Positions 1 through 7,189 of a stretch of 14,919 bases of DNA are shown piece after piece. Under the pieces are notes generated by a model. The model was given only the letters and a program-made list of their open reading frames with translations. It was not told the origin of the DNA and did not search any database. The translations under genes and the position numbers were made by a program. The DNA is from Euperipatoides rowelli (Eukaryota > Onychophora > Udeonychophora > Euonychophora > Peripatopsidae), in NCBI GenBank assembly GCA_003024985.2, contig PXIH01S0001361.1. One strand, written 5' to 3'. Every line of letters begins with the position of its first letter. The first letter of the stretch is position 1.

Positions 1-185
1 TATTTTTGCTAAGCTTTTTTTAAAGGACCCTGTTCCTGAAGATTTGATAAACTTTTTTTTTTTTTTGGTTGTATAGCCTACACATTTTGCTTACCTTTGG
101 TAGACCTGAGAGCCCCTGGTCCAGCCTATAGGGGCCTCCTGCGTGTGAAAATTTGACAAGCTTTTTTTTTTTAAAAAAAATTTTG
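1..185. repeat. T/A-run repeat around a short GC-rich block
   Basis: Three related stretches end in T runs: 'gctaagcttttttt' near 9, 'gatttgataaac' followed by 14 T (53-66), and 'aatttgacaagc' followed by 11 T and 8 A (162-180). Between the last two lies a GC-rich block (about 88-140) holding a small imperfect inverted repeat, GAGCCCCT near 109-117 against AGGGGCCTC at 130-138. The repetition suggests a decayed interspersed repeat or old tandem array cut by the window edge. No family was recognised. Read on the minus strand, the GC-rich block also has splice-like borders (see findings). Confidence 0.45.
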
Positions 186-1480
186 TTAACCGTTATTGAT
201 TCAATGTGGGATCAGTTACTAATGTCTTTAATAATTCAATGTGGGGATAGTAGGTTTAAGCAAATAAATGATATTAGAACTTTCATATCAAGTCTTAGAC
301 ATTGTAAAATATTTCCATTGTATTTTACAGATTTCCAGTTTGTGAGTTTAAAACTAGCACAACTGTTCATGCATAACATTGTCTATTGTTAGTAAATGNT
401 GTATAATGATCTGGTAAATACTGAGTTTTTGTTAGGATTACATCATTCATTAATTTTGCTGTCATAGAAGAACTGATAATAAAATTATAGCTAAAACAAT
501 TGTTTCTTCGTTTCTCAATTAACACCATTTCCTGTTACTATTAAAAAATCTTCATCTTTGTTGAAGTTTTATTTCAGTTTCTGACAGCTTGGAAATTGTA
601 TTTCAAAGTAGTCAATATCAGTGATAATTCTTATTTCTGTCTCATTAATCCCAGCCCCACTGATCAATTCTAGTTTCATTGAAGGCAAATGAAAAATTAC
701 ATCTGCCTACACAGTGATAAAAATAGAGCAAAACAAAAAGATGAAAATTGGCAAGATGAGTTTAAAAAATGTACATTTTATATAATTTTTATAGTTTAGA
801 AATTAGTTAAGGATAACAATTTTATTATGATAGTTGTTAATTTGAAAAGTTTCCTTATGAAAAAAATATTGTAATATTTGTTAAATTAATGTCCTTTGCA
901 ATAAATATATAGTTTATATTAGTTGATTTATACAACATACTTATATCAAACAGTTGACTGGGAATAAATGCCTTTGCTTTGTTACTACTAGATGGTGAAT
1001 CACTATAAAAATAAGCAAGTGGCACTCCTTTAAAGTTATTTGATATCTTTTAATTTTGTCTGGATATATATTTTCTTTTATCTTTTTTCCTTGTTGTATG
1101 AAGCCATATTGGCTTGAAAAATGTTAGTTATCTTTGTGATTAAATCTGATGGTTTCATTATAATTTAGTTGTCTGTGGATATCATTTTGTTTAAGGGTAG
1201 ATGTTCTAAAGTAGAATAAGCAAATGTAGTCTATTATAAACCTAAGAATTTTAATAATATTCTAAACCTAATTTTTCTTCTCCAATGATTCACTATTTAA
1301 AGGAGAAAACAAAATTGTATGTGATTAATCCTCACACTATCATTAATATGTTATATTGTTGTTGTTTTTGTTAACATACCGTCTTCAAAAGCTATAATTA
1401 CTCCAAAGGAAATGTCCTTTGGTATGGGAAAATTAGTTATAAAATCATAATTCAGTTTGAAACACCTCCACAATTAGATG
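186..1480. other. AT-rich noncoding stretch, nothing recognised
   Basis: About 1.3 kb of AT-rich sequence with stops in all frames. The only longer frame (153-392) starts in the T/A run and has no protein-like composition or recognisable motif. One isolated N sits at 399. There are short T and A runs and scattered ATTAAT-type words, but no repeat structure, splice-bordered block or RNA gene that can be supported. It is probably intronic or intergenic. Confidence 0.5.
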
Positions 1481-1488
1481 ACATAGAC
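1481..1488 (+). repeat. Left 8-bp target site duplication (ACATAGAC)
   Basis: ACATAGAC lies directly before the left end of the hAT element and is repeated exactly at 2271-2278 after its right end. An 8-bp duplication is the hallmark of hAT-superfamily insertion. Confidence 0.93.
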
Positions 1489-1516
1489 CAGGGATGGCAA
1501 ATAGGATTTGGTCAAC

Positions 1517-1589
1517 GTGCCAAAATTAAAGAAAAGTTGATATCATTTTGGCCAGCNTGCCGAAATTAAACAAATGTTGATGTCATTTT
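1517..1589 (+). repeat. Two 40-bp-period subterminal tandem repeats
   Basis: Inside the left end of the hAT element, 1517-1549 and 1557-1589 are near copies offset by 40 bp. Both read TGCC, then (A/G)AAATTAAA, a GTTGAT core and TCATTTT. An N at 1557 falls at the start of the second unit. Subterminal repeats in hAT elements commonly bind transposase. Only the left end carries this duplication. Confidence 0.75.
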
Positions 1590-1599
1590 TTTGCGTACC

Positions 1600-1632
1600 G
1601 TACCAATGCTTCCATTGGTACATACATGTATG
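1600..1632. repeat. 9-bp stem hairpin and adjacent 12-bp palindrome in the hAT element
   Basis: GTACCAATG (1600-1608) is the exact reverse complement of CATTGGTAC (1613-1621), with a 4-nt loop. CATACATGTATG (1621-1632) is a perfect palindrome. Together they form a compact self-complementary block just inside the subterminal repeats. Confidence 0.7.
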
Positions 1633-2228
1633 TTTATATGGCATTTTAATATAAATAAATGGTATTTAAACTAAAGCTAATGTGACATAAAAATAAATTA
1701 ACAATTTCGTTCGCATGTTATACTATTTCTAAATTTACCCGTATGCTGAATATAATAGCAAATTAAAGCATCTCTAACTCTAACTGCACCCTGAACCTAA
1801 GTTCAACATAAATATTAAAGCATATTTATAAAATAAGTAATGAATAAAATAACCCACTATACAACAAATAGAATGCAAGCCTACCTATGATTGGCTGTTT
1901 TGGGCTGTTATAAAATTTTACAACTGGGATCCAGACACTATATTTCCATTTCATTTCCAACAGCAGCAGTCTCCCTACTATAATCAACGTAATAGCGCTG
2001 CAGTTTAGTATATGAAAATAATTCTAGTTTTATGCCATTTTATTATTACTGGGTTTATTATTATTACTGGTTTATTACTAGTTTATAAACAACAAAATTT
2101 AATACAAATTGCATTTGGCTATCAAATTACACTATCGATGCATATTAATTTTATGTTTGAATATATTATTTTATATAAAATTTCAATGATAAATTAAAAT
2201 TTCTTGGCGTGCCAACGAAAATTTCAAA

Positions 2229-2246
2229 CGTGCCATCTTTGGCACG
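2229..2246. repeat. Hairpin of subterminal CGTGCC motifs at the right hAT end
   Basis: CGTGCCA (2229-2235) and TGGCACG (2240-2246) form a 7-bp stem with a 4-nt loop. The same CGTGCC word occurs at the left end (1516) and at 2208, so this is probably a doubled transposase-recognition motif. Confidence 0.65.
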
Positions 2247-2270
2247 CTTGCCACGTATTTGCCATCGCTG

Positions 2271-2278
2271 ACATAGAC
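2271..2278 (+). repeat. Right 8-bp target site duplication (ACATAGAC)
   Basis: An exact copy of 1481-1488, directly after the right terminus of the hAT element. Confidence 0.93.
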
Positions 2279-2591
2279 TGTTGCTACAATGAATTTAGAT
2301 AACTCACTATAATGTTAATGGTCGTACACTAGAATTCAATCTTATGTTTAGGTCTGTCAATAGTTCCTTATTACTATTATAGTATAATTCATAATTTTTT
2401 ATTAAAACATCTGCAATTGTTTTATAACCCTAATTAATAACAATTGAGCTTAAAATCATTTGCAAAGTAATTGTTAAATAATTAGCTTCAGTCAGTGTTC
2501 TATTAATTTCAAATTAATAAACTCACTTCTAGGTTCATCTATTTTAATTCTTTACACATAATCAGAAATGATATTTGTATTAAAGGTATAA
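2279..2591. other. AT-rich spacer between the hAT element and the LINE relic
   Basis: About 310 bp of AT-rich sequence with stops in all frames. It may hide the eroded upstream part of the following LINE relic, since reverse-transcriptase motif A appears only about 20 bp into that relic, but no conserved residues could be read here. Confidence 0.4.
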
Positions 2592-3219
2592 CCTTTGTGT
2601 ATCCTTGCTTTGGATCAAATTAAAGCATTTGATAGACTCAGTCATAATTTTCTGTTTTATTGTCTAGGAATAATACAATTTCCTAGAATCATGATCAACT
2701 CCACCAGGGATCAGGACATTAAATTCTGGCTATTCCTTTAAAATAAAGAATTCCATTTTTAGCTTGATGCCTTTCAATATGGATGATGTGTGTGACACTC
2801 TTGCATTACAGCCTGCTCTCACCGCTATCCATCTTTCAATGTATGATGTGGGTTACATTTGGCCTTCTGAAAATAATGTAGTATTGTCTGAAAATGGCGA
2901 CAGTATAACTCTGTTTGTTATTCAATTAAAATAGTTACAGAAAGATTTTCTCAATGACAATATTCTTTCAAGCCTGATAAATAGTTTTAAACATTCTATA
3001 GATCCTGTACCTATATCTTTTGATGGAATTAAATTGTTGGGCATTTATTTTTCACCATCTTTAAAAATTAATTCTACCAAATGAGATTATTGTTCCACAT
3101 CTTCCAGAAACTTTATAACATCATATCTTAGCCACTTTTAAGAAGTTACAATGTGCTCAAGATGGTCATATGCTGTTCAAACTCTTCAGCCATCTCAGGA
3201 ACAATTGGCTCAACTAACA
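2592..3219 (+). pseudogene. Tx1/L1-type LINE reverse-transcriptase relic
   Basis: Conserved reverse-transcriptase blocks appear in order. Motif A, LDQIKAFDRLSHNFL (2610-2654), matches the LDQxKAFDRVxHxxL signature of Tx1/L1-clade enzymes. In a second frame come LALQPALTAI (2800-2829), matching the LALEPLLxAI stretch after motif B, then a damaged YADD box NGDSITLFV (2893-2919), then DGIKLLGIYF (3022-3051), matching the conserved segment after motif C. The A-to-C spacing, about 93 codons, is near that of intact L1-like enzymes, so decay is mainly by substitution, a frameshift between 2690 and 2790, and stops near 2692-2742, 2932 and 3080. Motif B itself is unreadable and the catalytic YADD is lost, so it cannot be functional. 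A frame beginning around LQPSQEQLAQL (near 3186) may continue the same relic. No endonuclease domain or ORF1 is visible. Confidence 0.85.
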
Positions 3220-3317
3220 AATCCTTTGACTAAAGCAATTTGTCATGAAAAAAGCATTGATGTATTTAAACATATATCAATGCTTTTTTCATGACAAATT
3301 GCTTTAGTCAAAGGATT
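3220..3317. repeat. Perfect 42-bp inverted repeat (14-nt loop)
   Basis: 3220-3261 and 3276-3317 are exact reverse complements over all 42 positions, separated by 14 nt. Three of the next four loop-edge pairs also match. The left arm continues an open frame from the upstream LINE relic (TNPLTKAICHEKSID), so the right arm is an inverted copy of LINE sequence. A transcript in either direction would fold into a 42-bp duplex. Perfect arms inside a heavily mutated relic point to a later inverted duplication or to gene conversion between the arms. An assembly fold-back artefact is also possible. Confidence 0.95.
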
Positions 3318-3439
3318 AGCATCCAATCCGGTGGGTTTGATTTTCTGCTGCCTGAGAAGAGAATTAACATTATTAGAGTTGGATTTAAATGTTTTTTATA
3401 TTAAATCAGACAAGTGTCTAGTAGTTTCTTTTCCACCAC
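3318..3439 (+). other. Probable 3' continuation of the Tx1-type LINE relic
   Basis: After the inverted repeat, one frame stays open to the start of the TTTA tract. It includes NPVGLIFCCLRRELTLLELD (3322-3381) and looks more protein-like than the flanking DNA. It could be the remaining C-terminal part of the LINE interrupted by the inverted duplication. No specific conserved motif was recognised, so the assignment rests on position and openness. Confidence 0.3.
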
Positions 3440-3465
3440 TTTATTTATTTATTTATTTATTTATT
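3440..3465 (-). repeat. (TTTA)n microsatellite, 3' tail of the minus-strand LINE
   Basis: Twenty-six bases of uninterrupted TTTA units, which read (TAAA)n on the minus strand. They lie directly downstream of the coding relic at 3543-4335. CR1-like and related LINEs end in short tandem repeats rather than poly(A), so this is best read as the tail and marks the 3' end of the insertion. Confidence 0.8.
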
Positions 3466-4470
3466 CATTAACTAAACAGTTTGGATAAGATGTGTCTTAT
3501 TACAAACATATAATCGGGACTAACAAAAATACACAGTATAAATTATTTAAACAAAAATAAACAATACGTACAAAAAAAATTAATTTTCCAAGATAGGTTA
3601 TTTAAAAATGAAGAAAAGGTCAAGGTGCGTTTGACATGAGAAAATGCATCAGATTTGAATTTAATAAAGTTCAAAACAATAAATACATCAGGCAAAAGAG
3701 AGTTCCATAAATTAATACTTCTATTACAAATAAATTTATTTTGACATGTAAATTTAGCAAAAAGTTTATTAATGGTAAAGATATGACCTATAGTTTTCTT
3801 CATATTATAAATTACAAAATTATATTGAATATCTTTTAAAATGATTTCCCTGAACATGAAAATTATATCTAAATAAGGCGTTAAAATATTTAACTTAACC
3901 ATTCTATTTTTATATCAGATATTAAAGAATCCATGGATGTATTTTGTCATAGGTCTAAAAGTTATTTCAATAACTAATAAATTTAGTTTATTAACTGAAA
4001 GAATGCTAGAAGCACAATATTCATATATCGGCTGAATATAAATACAATAGATTAGAACATCTCAAAAAAAACTTCTAAACATGTCAAACCTAGCCAACAT
4101 TTTGGTGGCAATAGTCATAACATGATAAGAAAGGTTTAGTTGATTGTCAATTAGAATATCCAAGTCAGGGCTTGTGAAACATTCATAATTATATCTAAGA
4201 TAGAATTAGAATATTCCAATTAATATTGATTTACACTTGTTGACTTTTAAGTTGAATTAAATCCAAATCTTACTGAAATCTTTCTTTATCATCAATATTA
4301 TTAATAACTTTGTAAAGTTTCGAGTCATCTGCATACAGTACTGCTGTAATAAATTAGAAGTCAAACCTTTATTCAACAGCATTAACTGTTTGGAATAAGA
4401 TGTGAAGTTGTATAATTCCAGAGGATAAAATTGATATTCTGATATTCCTGTTCACATTATTCTATAATTT
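3466..4470 (-). pseudogene. CR1/Jockey-type LINE relic, reverse transcriptase C-terminal half
   Basis: Read on the minus strand, the motifs appear in the usual order for this group. YADDSKLYKVI (4303-4335) is the intact catalytic box followed by the KLY signature; a DLDLI segment follows it. After one frameshift, a single frame runs 4169-3543 with only two stops: DLDILIDNQLNLSYHV matches the DLGVxIDxxLxxSxHI block, QPIYEYCAS matches RPxLEYxxS, and INLWNSLLPDV (near 3690-3720) matches the conserved NxWNSLP near the C terminus. About 75 nt of 3' untranslated sequence and a (TAAA)n tail follow. Upstream, 4380-4470 may hold a very eroded GxPQGS region. The 5' half, including the endonuclease, is absent, as is normal for 5'-truncated insertions. 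Stops and the frameshift make it inactive. Confidence 0.88.
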
Positions 4471-4602
4471 TGCTTCAACTAAGGAACCCATTATTAACCA
4501 ATGTCCCATTACCTAACAGTTTTAAGATTCCTTACATCAAATATCTATATAATAAAACATATTCTATTGCAAGATTATTTCAATGTTAATGACTTTTATC
4601 AG

Positions 4603-4691
4603 ATAAGCCATGCATTTATGGGACTATATCCAGAAACAGACATTGCAATCTCTGCACCAGGTTCTGATATTTCACCAAGAACAAAATCTTA
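4603..4691 (+). CDS. Candidate internal exon (89 nt), protein unknown
   Basis: The block follows a pyrimidine-containing acceptor (gacttttatcag, 4591-4602) and is followed by GTGAGT at 4692. Only one frame is open; it encodes 29 codons plus two bases, including GLYPETDIAISAPGSD and ISPRTKS. This composition (Pro, Asp, Glu, Ser) is unlike the Phe/Leu/Ile/Lys-rich noise of the flanks, and GC is about 37 percent, clearly above the surroundings. The two leftover bases TA plus the first T of the candidate exon at 6578 would form a Tyr codon, so the frames join. If real, it would probably be a disordered, phosphorylatable region. No homologue was recognised. Without splicing, the frame ends at a TAG across the donor site. 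Confidence 0.4.
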
Positions 4692-4699
4692 GTGAGTTG

Positions 4700-5275
4700 T
4701 TTGTTGTCCCGTTTGAAAAAAATGGACTAAAACAATGATTAGCAAACTCTAAAAGACAAGTTTCAAGATAAAATTTCAACCTCCTTAGAGATCTGAAATA
4801 TTTTTGCTTTTAGTGAAAGCCCCTTTTTTCTAATTTCTACCTATAAAGTTCTAGCACCCTTTTTTCTATTCATTTTAATGCTGTGAAGGAACCAAACTAA
4901 CTATGTTCTATTTGGTTCTAAATATAGTTTTGGGACCATCAATTTAGAACTTGTTCAGTATTGAGTCTTGCATTAACCATATTGGAAAAGAACATACATG
5001 ATTTGAATCTTCCATGTTTTCTTATCAATGCCAATTATATCTTTTCCTTACATCCTGTCATAGACTGACTAGTTTTCTTTTATTTTATTAGTTATTTATT
5101 CAATTATATCTGTTACGAGAAGTGTAGTAAATTATAAATTTGTTATAATACTGCTTAAATTTAAAATTTGAAAACATAGTGTTATTTCTTATTTCATAAT
5201 ACACAAAATTAATAGTTTTTATTCTTAAAATAAAATTGTAAATTCAAATTCATTCTAAATTCAAATTCCATCAAA
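4700..5275. other. AT-rich noncoding stretch, nothing recognised
   Basis: It has stops in all frames. 'ATTCAAATTC' and 'AATTCAAATT' words recur near 5240-5270 just before the hairpin, as a minor local duplication. It would be intron if the flanking candidate exons are real. Confidence 0.45.
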
Positions 5276-5332
5276 TTGATGATCTATGTTGTCTATATGT
5301 CTATGTATTTATACATAGACATAGATCATCAA
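5276..5332. repeat. Interrupted inverted repeat (about 22-bp arms)
   Basis: ATACATAGACATAGATCATCAA (split as 5311-5323 and 5320-5332) pairs with TATGTCTATGTAT (5296-5308) and TTGATGATCTATG (5276-5288). The left arm carries about 10 extra bases at its middle, themselves a near copy of the TCTAT word. The loop is 2 nt. The hairpin sits at the border of the tetranucleotide tract and probably arose by slippage. Confidence 0.8.
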
Positions 5333-5690
5333 TAGCACAGACAGATGGACAAAAGTACATACAAATGAATGGACGAAACAGAAATAGATAGATAGATAAA
5401 TCAGTAGAATGAAGGATGGATGGGTTGTTAGATGGATGAATTATATGGCTGGATGTGTGGACGATGAACAGAAGTATAGATGGATAGTTAGGTAGATAGA
5501 TGGATGACTGGATGGTCAGATGTGTTGATGGACAGACAGACAGATTGATAGTTGGAAGGACTGTGGGTCACTGGGTGGATGGATAAATGATAGATAGAAA
5601 GTATAGTGGAAGAAGATGGATAGGCAGATATGATATGTACTGAAAGGATGGGTAAGTAGATAGAATATAAGCAGGGAGAAACATATGGGA
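5333..5690 (+). repeat. Degenerate GATA/GGAT/GACA tetranucleotide tract
   Basis: About 350 bp dominated by GATA, GATG, GGAT and GACA words on the plus strand, for example GATAGATAGATA near 5388 and GGACAGACAGACAGA near 5530. It is strongly purine-rich and almost free of long T runs, in sharp contrast to its flanks. Units are interrupted and mixed, as in an old microsatellite that spread by slippage and then decayed. No coding content. Confidence 0.88.
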
Positions 5691-6577
5691 ATAAATTCAG
5701 GTAAACAAAAGATACTTTAACGTTAGAAAAAATAAATTGAGCGAGAGTCTAAAAGATAGATATAAAATAGTGTGAATTTCTTTAGTTTGGCATGACAATC
5801 AAGGTTTCAAATATAATTTACTCAAATTTAGAAGTCGTAAGATTTTTCACAGAAACTTAGTCAAAGTTTTTTTTAAAAAACATTTATTTCAGCTTTAAAC
5901 TGTCAGTTTCAATTTTTTTTTTAATTGCCACATTTTATAAGATTTTAACGGTTTCACGCATGATGGTGCTTTTATTTTCAATTGTCATATTTTATTGTCC
6001 TGAGAATAATATTCCAGCTATTTTTTTTCCCTCTTATTTTACTTGAACATGATTGAACTCCATCATGATTAATAAGTTTCTAGAGAGAAACTTGACATCA
6101 GCATTAAAAAAAAATAACCTTTTTAAATAATTTTTCATTTATTGCATAATAATTCATGTCAAATGTGGCCTCATAAATTAGCCTATTCACTTTATTATTT
6201 TAACTTTTTTTTTTTGCTAATTTTATCTGCATCATTAAATTTATTATTAAAAAAAATGATTTCATTAAAATTTTGCTTTTTAATAGTTTTTAGAAAATTT
6301 GCATAATTATTTTTTTTTTAAATTAGTCTTTTTAAAAAAGAAGCTTAATAGTTATTTAATTCAATATAAATTATAAATAATAAATGATTCAAGGTAAGGT
6401 TTATAACTTAATCTTTTCAAAATATTATTTTTCTCCTTAGAAAGAAATTTTTTTATGCTTTTGTTAATTCTATCCATGTTTAAAATGTAATTAGGGTACT
6501 TTGCTATTGAAAGAACTCATGAATTAACCAAACTACGTAGTTTCTTTATTTTACTGCCTATTTTTTTTCCATTACAG
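5691..6577. other. AT-rich noncoding stretch
   Basis: T and A runs dominate and stops occur in all frames. A good pyrimidine-AG acceptor at 6439-6440 and a CAAG|GTAAGG donor near 6391-6398 occur, but no open frame connects to either. It would be intron between the two plus-strand candidate exons. The last 20 bp form a long pyrimidine tract leading into the candidate exon at 6578. Confidence 0.45.
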
Positions 6578-6647
6578 TCCTAACCTTCAGTCCATTGTGA
6601 ATCCTAACTCCTACCATCAGATCAACTTAAANGAAATTGGGTTTCAG
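6578..6647 (+). CDS. Candidate exon (70 nt), internal or terminal, protein unknown
   Basis: A near-ideal acceptor (eight T, then ccattacag, 6562-6577) precedes it. One frame is open: after one leading base it reads PNLQSIVNPNSYHQINL, then K/N (an N base at 6632), then EIGFQ. The first base completes a Tyr codon with the end of the 4603-4691 candidate, so phase is preserved. GC is about 39 percent. A CAG|GTTGAG donor at 6648 would end it in phase 0. If the weak donor is ignored, the frame runs on to a TAA at 6678-6680, followed by AATAAA words, which would make this a last exon instead. The protein was not recognised. Confidence 0.4.
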
Positions 6648-6680
6648 GTTGAGATGGAGATAAAGACTATAAATAAATAA

Positions 6681-7110
6681 AATGAGCTAGATACGTTAAT
6701 ATGTGATTGCATGTAGTTTCGTTAATAGAAAAATACCGCAATGAGAATACTTATGGGATTATTTCTTCATAATATAACTTTGAAGAATAAACAGCTACTT
6801 AAGTTTCATTTATACTTTTACGGAACAGGTCTACAAGCTGTTTTAATCTGCACATAACCTAGATATGTGCGTAAATTTATTCAAAATTTTTTGCCGTTAA
6901 TTAATTAAATTGTTCTATACAATAGCCAATCATATTCCTCCTCTTATTTCCAACAGTTGTTATTGTTTTTAGTTTTAAGCATCAAAATGAATTCCAATAA
7001 ACGTCTAGTATTGTGTAAAATATTTTATTTTTACTTTATTTACTGATTTATGAAAATTCATTTTCAAATATGATGTTTTTAAAGTAAATCTATTAAGGCA
7101 AAAACAACAG
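6681..7110. other. AT-rich noncoding stretch
   Basis: No open frame or repeat could be supported. AATAAA-type words directly follow the possible stop at 6678, so the start of this stretch could be 3' untranslated sequence if 6578-6680 is a terminal exon. A CCAAT word sits near 6925. Confidence 0.35.
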
Positions 7111-7112
7111 TG

Positions 7113-7126
7113 TGCTGCCCTCTACT
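7113..7126 (-). promoter_or_regulatory. CTCF-like core motif
   Basis: On the minus strand the sequence reads AGTAGAGGGCAGCA, which matches the AGRKGGCR core and its AG(C/T)AG left side known from bilaterian CTCF sites. The upstream CC of the consensus is missing. It stands in a short GC-richer patch. A single motif match is weak evidence of binding. Confidence 0.2.
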
Positions 7127-7153
7127 TAGAAAACCTAAGATAAGATTGGTACA

Positions 7154-7184
7154 ATGACTAACAAGAAGGAGAGCAAACGGATAG
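7154..7184 (+). CDS. Possible short first coding exon
   Basis: ATG at 7154 opens ten codons (MTNKKESKRI) plus one base, ending at a good donor, ATAG|GTATGT. The patch is GC-richer than its flanks. It would be a first coding exon of a plus-strand gene continuing downstream, but no phase-matching second exon was found, and it does not fit the phase-0 end of the 6578-6647 candidate. Length and composition alone cannot separate this from chance. Confidence 0.15.
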
Positions 7185-7189
7185 GTATG

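Larger units (their letters stand above)
1489..2270. mobile_element. Non-autonomous hAT-superfamily DNA transposon (782 bp)
   Basis: The left end reads CAGGGATGGCAAATA. The right end, read inward on the other strand, is CAGCGATGGCAAATA: 14 of 15 bases match, beginning with the CAG usual for hAT ends. Perfect 8-bp direct duplications flank it. Subterminal copies of CGTGCC occur at 1516-1521, 2208-2213 and 2229-2234, and inverted at 2241-2246, as expected of transposase-binding repeats. The inside is AT-rich and has no transposase: its longest frame (2012-2197) is a 61-codon hydrophobic run with no hAT motif. It was therefore mobilised in trans by a full-length relative. The identical duplications and near-identical termini argue for a fairly recent insertion compared with the neighbouring LINE relics. 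Confidence 0.93.

Noticed and set aside
71-83. GTATAGCCTACAC shared (inverted) with 12652-12664
   Set aside because: A 13-base match between two places in 15 kb of biased composition is expected by chance, and similarity does not extend.
153-392. 79-codon plus-strand frame
   Set aside because: It starts in a T/A run, is Phe/Leu/Ile-rich and has no motif or splice border; expected by chance in AT-rich DNA.
2012-2197. 61-codon frame inside the hAT element
   Set aside because: Hydrophobic low-complexity translation from repeated TTATTATTACTGG words; no hAT transposase motif.
3472-4410. Similarity of 'gtttggataagatgtg' (near 3480) to 'gtttggaataagatgtg' (near 4388)
   Set aside because: About 17 bases only, both inside the same LINE relic, and flanks diverge at once; not a terminal repeat.
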